Source: Aureococcus anophagefferens (taxonomy: Eukaryota > Sar > Pelagophyceae > Pelagomonadales > Pelagomonadaceae). From it: a DNA stretch of 34,039 nt. The stretch's first letter is position 1, and each line of letters opens with the position of its first letter. Positions 30,005 to 34,039 of this stretch are shown here, piece by piece. The DNA lies in contig NW_008705604.1 in the NCBI RefSeq assembly GCF_000186865.1, positions 89,995 to 124,033 of the forward strand. The letters are read 5' to 3'. The notes under the pieces are model-generated. The model made no database searches. It saw only the letters and a program-made list of their open reading frames with translations, and was not told where the DNA came from. A program made the position numbers and the translations under genes.

Positions 30005-31671
30005 TCATAGAACGCACATATTCCTACGGAGGATGTCTTCGATGGAACCGAGGATGCGGTTGAACGTACTTCGATCCAATGAAAGCAACCTGAGCAGACA
30101 ATATACAACGCATTTTGTGTCCCCCAAATATGAGGACATGGGCTGTTTGCTTTAGCGTACCATGATCTTCTCCCGCGACGACTGTCGCCTGGCGAGGTTT
30201 ACTGGTAAGCAGTGCGATTTCACCGAAGTAATCACCAACCTACAAGGTTGCGCATTTCGGCTTCGTGCAAAAGCACAAATTGAGTCGGAGAAGTTTGCAG
30301 TGAGATGCGCGACCTCTTGTTGTTTACCCTGAGCATCCGCTTGGGTGCAAACCACCGAACCTTGCTTTATTATATAGAAGTTTGAACCTACCGATGGCTT
30401 TTCTTAAATCAGCGGGAAAAAAATTCCTACCAGCATCGCCCTGACGACAGATAACATCCCCCTCTTCATACAACATCTCTTGCATCGCATCTGCCATCGT
30501 AAAGAGTTCATATTCCTTGAGCTGCTTCAAAATCTCGACCTGAGAATATGATCTACTAATCGACATATATCTGCAGTGCAACTGCGCTTGCTTGCATTCT
30601 GCAGAAAGTTCTTAGTCTGGGAGCGCCGCTCGATAGTTGTCTTCATGAGTATCACTTTGAAAGCCTGTGGGCGTTCTCCTATTCAGCGCCGGGTACACAC
30701 GATGGACCTTGCGATCGAGAGCATAGAGTCTGCAATCAGCTATGGCTCGACAGGTAGCAGCCCGGGGCGCGTTATACATGATGGCTAATTCACCGAAAGC
30801 ACCGCCTGGGCTATATGTATGAACAAGTGCCTCATCATCGGGAGAATCCGAGTACTTGTAGCACTCCACATTCCCACGATCAATCACATAAAAGTTGTCA
30901 CCATCATCACCCTGCGATATGATGGTGTCCCCACTCTTGAACTCCATCACAAACATGGCCCGCGCCACAAATTCCTTTTGCTCCTTTTCCAAGTGTCGGA
31001 AAAGAACTTGTTGTCTGAAACATGCCATGTCTTATCGATGCAGCAAGAATCCCAATAATCGGACACTGAATGCACTCTAGTATTTCGAGGATGCGCATCC
31101 TCTCCTCTGGAGTTTTGTCGAACTCCTTTATGTCATCTTGATTCTCCATGACGACCTCTGCGCAAACAGACTCACGCTTACGGTCTCTGTTGTATGCTGA
31201 ATTTTTTGTTAGGGTAGGAATTTCATCTATGTAATCATCGTCATTGTCATCATCGTCATCAACGTCACTGGCGATGTCGGGTGCTCCGTCGACCGCTGCT
31301 TGCTCTCGATCATGCTGCGATGCGCCTGTAGCCAGAGAGACCCCTGCCTGATCTGGGTACCTAAACGCTGATATAAAGCTATTGCGTGCTTCCGACACGC
31401 CAGTTATACTTCTTCTGTAGGAATTCTACGATGAACCCGATTGGGTTGTCTGGCTTTTCTATCAGCAACGACTCAACTATGAAGGCGTCGATTGGCGCAC
31501 TGATCCAGATGAGAGAAAATAGTACCAATCTGGATGAAGAGTTGATTAATGGATTTAGATTGTAGATAGTCATTCAACTCGGCTTGGTGCTGTCAATGCA
31601 TCTCTCTATAAAGAATGGTTCTGATGAGGTACCTGCGCCGCGGATTCCGCCGTGAAGTTACCATCGGCCAT
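30005..31671 (-). CDS. cAMP-dependent protein kinase regulatory subunit, ten exons
   Basis: Binds and inhibits the PKA catalytic subunit and releases it on binding cAMP. Exons, in transcript order: 31671-31633, 31589-31526, 31476-31410, 31360-31076, 31014-30708, 30664-30596, 30539-30431, 30387-30299, 30239-30151, 30089-30005; they sum to 1203 nt, giving 400 residues, the family's usual size. An N-terminal RIIa-type dimerisation/docking domain (SINQLFIQIVESLLIEKP, then DNPIGFIVEFLQKKYP) is assembled from exons 2-4. It is followed by an acidic linker, an inhibitor-site motif RKRESVCAE with a phosphorylatable Ser (type II-like), and two cyclic-nucleotide-binding domains. Phosphate-binding cassettes are intact in both: FGELAIMYNAPRAAT and FGEIALLTSKPRQATV, with the cAMP-binding Glu and Arg. 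The C-terminus is LSLDRSTFNRIL, then EDILRRN. Three of the nine introns begin with GC. The start codon is only about 40 bases from a fold-back element. Confidence 0.92.
30090..30150 (-). other. GC-AG intron 9 of PKA-R, 61 nt
   Basis: Donor GCAAAC, acceptor GCTCAG. Splicing gives GTLK+LLSLDRSTF, matching the family pattern GTLKCLSLDR. No GT donor in the right phase exists nearby. Confidence 0.8.
30240..30298 (-). other. GC-AG intron 8 of PKA-R, 59 nt
   Basis: Donor GCAAAC, acceptor CTTGTAG. Splicing gives EVAHLT+VGDYFGEIALL as in the family. A GT donor 15 nt upstream (GTCGCG) is also in phase but would delete VAHLT. Confidence 0.7.
30540..30595 (-). other. GC-AG intron 6 of PKA-R, 56 nt
   Basis: Donor GCAAGC, acceptor TTCTCAG. 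Splicing gives FLQN+VEILKQLKEYEL, matching the linker between the two cAMP domains. I found no in-phase GT alternative. Confidence 0.8.
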
Positions 31672-31708
31672 GGTCGGTTTCAACAAATTAGGATGCGTCG
31701 GCTAGAAA

Positions 31709-32410
31709 GTAGCTTTCTAGTCAAGCAAGATAATAATTTGGCATAAAGTGTAAGTTGAGCGAGCCTCGAGGCCCACCCCACTACCCTAGTTTACTAGCTA
31801 AACTCCCTCTCTCTCAAATAGGTTCGGCTGGCCACAGGGAGGGGAAATTCCGCCGGTGGGCTCTCGAGGATTATTTTCTGACTGTCCTTCACTCGCAGGG
31901 GCCGCTGCCAGTGCGGCCGGGGACTCAGGCTTTTCGAACTAATCCTTACAAAACTTGGCTAGGTATCCGAGCGGTCCTGGCATATCTTGGCCGAGCGCAG
32001 CCCTGAAATTGCACCGGGAATCACGTTTGCCATCGCTGCGCATGAACCCAGTGCCGGGCACGAGCCCGTTGATCACACTCAAGGGGGAAGATGGCGGCTG
32101 TGGAATAGAAAGAGGGAAAGAGAAGGAAATTGGGGAAAGGAGAAAGAACCCCCATACTAAAGTGGGGACCTTGGGACTGAACTCAGGCTCATGAGGATAT
32201 GAGACTGCAATGATGGGAAGAAAGGGAAAATAAGGACAGTAGGGCAGATACAGGAGAATCTTCCTCCTGGGATTCTTTCTCCCCGTGGCCAGCCGAACCT
32301 ACTTTAGAGAGAGGGAGTTTAGTTAGTAAACTAGGGCAGTGGGGTGGGCCTTGGGGCTCACTCTACCTACCCTTTATGCCAATTATTATCTTGATTGACT
32401 AGGAAGCTAT
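31709..32410. mobile_element. About 700-bp fold-back element in divergent promoter
   Basis: The left arm (about 31709-31850) and right arm (about 32275-32410) are inverted copies over about 140 bases, roughly 85 percent identical by eye. Shared blocks include TAGTCAAxCAAGATAATAATT, GGCATAAAG, GGCCCACCCCACT, CCCTAGTTTACTA and AGGTTCGGCTGGCCAC. The outer ends read TAGCTTxCTAG, and a TA dinucleotide flanks both ends, which would fit a TA-type target duplication but is ambiguous because TA is self-complementary. The interior has no coding frame. It occupies nearly the whole space between the PKA-R start (31671, minus strand) and the armadillo gene start (32459, plus strand). Confidence 0.85.
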
Positions 32411-32458
32411 TTATTGTGCAACGAATCTTTGCTTTGGCACGATAGCAATAATACCGTG

Positions 32459-34039
32459 ATGTCGCTTACTCCGCGATCAGATCTCTCAGTGGGTACCAGA
32501 GTACAGGCACAAACTGCGGTGATTCCCTTAGCTAGGAAGAAGGGCGTGACTTCTGCACATGTTGTGGGTAAGAAACTGACCACCTTGATAGATCAAAACC
32601 CGAATGAGTTCTGGGAAGCAGCTCAGCACGAATTCGGCGTTGCATTGCAAAGTATGTCACTTGATTTGATGGATTCTTTAGATGCACGACTTGATTCTCT
32701 TGGTAGAAAGGTAACAAGGCTAGAGATCACTACAAAGGAAATTGTTGCCATCCGAGATGCACGCGCATACGCGCGAGAGACTGAGTCTACATTCACCGCA
32801 GAACAGGAAAGGGCTGAAAAGTCACTTCTAGCCCAGTGGCTTCGCAGCTTTGTGCATCGACTCCCGAAGGTTCGCCGAAAACCCGCCCTTGAACATGCAA
32901 TAGAAATTGGTCTTGGCCTTGATGCAGTTGACTTTGCTTTTTGTCGGTACGCCTTGAATATTGCTATTTGTTCCTCTCACGTGTCCCAACAAAAAATTAT
33001 TTCATCAAGAATTCCAAACGTCCTCGTGGGCATGGTAGATGGTGCTAATGCATCCATGGTGCGTCACCAGGGTTTTGATATTCATCTAGCTCCTGGGTAT
33101 GTGTGGCAATCTAGATGCATGCAAAGGCAGCTAGAAACGAAATCCACGAAGGCGAAACTTCTTGTTCGTGGCTCGTTCTTTCTCCAGTGTGCCATTCCGC
33201 TTCGAGAGAACCAGAGACATTAGTATTTGATTTAGGCTATTTCAGACGCTTCAGCGTTAGTTGTTGGGCCGTCTCTAATGGCTTTAGCCCACATCGCTCG
33301 TGCAGATGGCCCCGCGCGTGAGGCAATCGCCGAGGCAAATAGACGGCGTTTCATCATTTCTATGGCACTCCTTCCGACTTGGCAGGGAAATCTTTAGGCA
33401 AACGGGATCGTGGTTGTCATAAGCTGTATGACATTAGCCCGGCAGCCAGCTGTGCTCACACAGGCGTGTCGTGCGCTTGGCGCGTTAGCATTGCTACCGC
33501 AGAATAGGACACGTATCGCCGCCGCGGGAGGTATTGGAGCCCTGGTGAAGCTCCTGGCTGCGGCACGACCACCTCCATTGGCGTCCGGGGCTGATGCTTT
33601 TACAGATAATTCCAATAGTGAAAGGAGGGAGGACCTCAGGGTAACTGAAACCGTCCAAGAGACTGCATTGGCTGCACTAACAAATCTCACGCGATCTTGT
33701 CTGTGCCCTTCTATTTCACACATTTACTCAAGCCAAAAAAACCTAGGAAATCATCAGAAGCAAATCGACAACTTGTCGCAGAACTTGGAGGTGTTGTGCC
33801 TATGGTTTCATGCGCACTTTTCGCACGTGATGGTGGACCTGTTCGAAATGCAGCTCAAGCACTAGCAAACGTCGCATTCGGTTCCCACTTCGCCGTCGCA
33901 AAATGTCTCATGGCGCGTGCTGACGCTGCCTTGTGCGCTGCTATTAGTGCCACAGATCTGCTGAGTGAGAACAGCTTGCTTGAGGCTGCGTCAGCAGACA
34001 GCGTCTGGTATCGCGCATATTATTTGATTCCTGCAAGCA
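32459..34039 (+). CDS. Armadillo-repeat protein, partial (runs off right edge)
   Basis: The start is ATG 32459 (MSLTPRSDLS); the longer open frame begins at a non-ATG triplet. Exons by frame and homology: 32459-33188, 33246-33334, 33398-33698 and 33761 to the window end. Exon 1 (about 240 residues) is helical and unrecognised. Exons 2-4 encode armadillo repeats: SLMALAHIARADGPAREAIA, ACRALGALALLPQNRTRIAA followed by GGIGALVKLLAA, ALAALTNLTRS, and NRQLVAELGGVVPMV followed by NAAQALANVAFG. The junction between exons 2 and 3 needs a GC donor (GCAAAT...CTTTAG, 33335-33397) to read AREAIAE+ANGIVVVI. The first intron (33189-33245, 57 nt) and the last (33699-33760, 62 nt, AAG acceptor) are less certain. 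Armadillo repeats form a protein-binding superhelix; the partner is unknown. The 3' end is outside the window. Confidence 0.72.
33335..33397 (+). other. GC-AG intron of armadillo gene, 63 nt
   Basis: Donor GCAAAT, acceptor TCTTTAG. Splicing restores a continuous armadillo repeat; the only nearby GT (33348) is out of phase. The 3n-length intron has an in-frame TAG at its end, so it would stop translation if retained. Confidence 0.65.

Noticed and set aside
31955..32020. tRNA-like words (GGTATCCGAGCGG, GGTTCG) inside the 700-bp element
   Set aside because: No cloverleaf with acceptor stem and T-arm could be formed; the matches are isolated.
1..34039. CRISPR arrays, bacterial operons or prophage
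   Set aside because: Gene structure is eukaryotic with spliceosomal introns; repeats are inverted or dispersed and not regularly spaced direct repeats.

Overview
This is eukaryotic nuclear DNA, most likely from a unicellular protist or alga. The evidence is a separase, a cAMP-dependent protein kinase regulatory subunit (PKA-R) with an N-terminal docking domain, a eukaryotic-type S-adenosylmethionine synthetase, armadillo repeats, many very short spliceosomal introns (about 37-67 nt) and long repeat-rich spacers containing fold-back elements. I cannot fix the lineage from the sequence. One assembly gap (Ns, 15060-15370) interrupts the window.

Layout. 1-372: GC-rich minisatellite. 373-1078 (+): small coiled-coil protein with one intron. 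1079-2939: no gene; GC-rich tract, GCATAG-type repeats and a 497-bp fold-back element with 83-bp inverted ends. 2940-8033 (+): intronless 1697-residue separase with His/Cys dyad. 8034-9189: spacer with a possible 144-residue ORF on the minus strand. 9190-14897 (+): one three-exon gene for a protein of about 1,860 residues built from tandem GAF domains with inserted Tudor-like and C2-like modules. 14898-16702: no convincing gene, gap, (AG)n microsatellite. 16703-20053 (-): large orphan with an IQ motif. 20229-21030 (-): protein-like, unresolved exons, weakly AAA+/ORC-like. 21232-22421: repeat-rich spacer. 22422-23635 (+): S-adenosylmethionine synthetase, two exons. 23636-25220: repeats, including a 240-bp fold-back element. 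25221-25895 (+): four-exon HAD-superfamily phosphatase-like protein. About 26649-28942 (+): multi-exon orphan. 30005-31671 (-): PKA regulatory subunit, ten exons, 400 residues after splicing. 31709-32410: about 700-bp fold-back element filling the divergent promoter. 32459-34039 (+): armadillo-repeat protein, running off the right edge.

The genes do not form an operon-like system; they are independent eukaryotic genes (chromosome segregation, cAMP signalling, SAM synthesis, sensory-type GAF protein). The most distinctive things are gene structure and repeats. Introns cluster near 43 and 49 nt, most deduced lengths are of the form 3n+1, and several introns whose positions are fixed by protein homology begin with GC (GCAAAC/GCAAGC/GCAAAT) instead of GT. 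All splice sites here were deduced by hand from reading frame and family conservation, not from transcripts.
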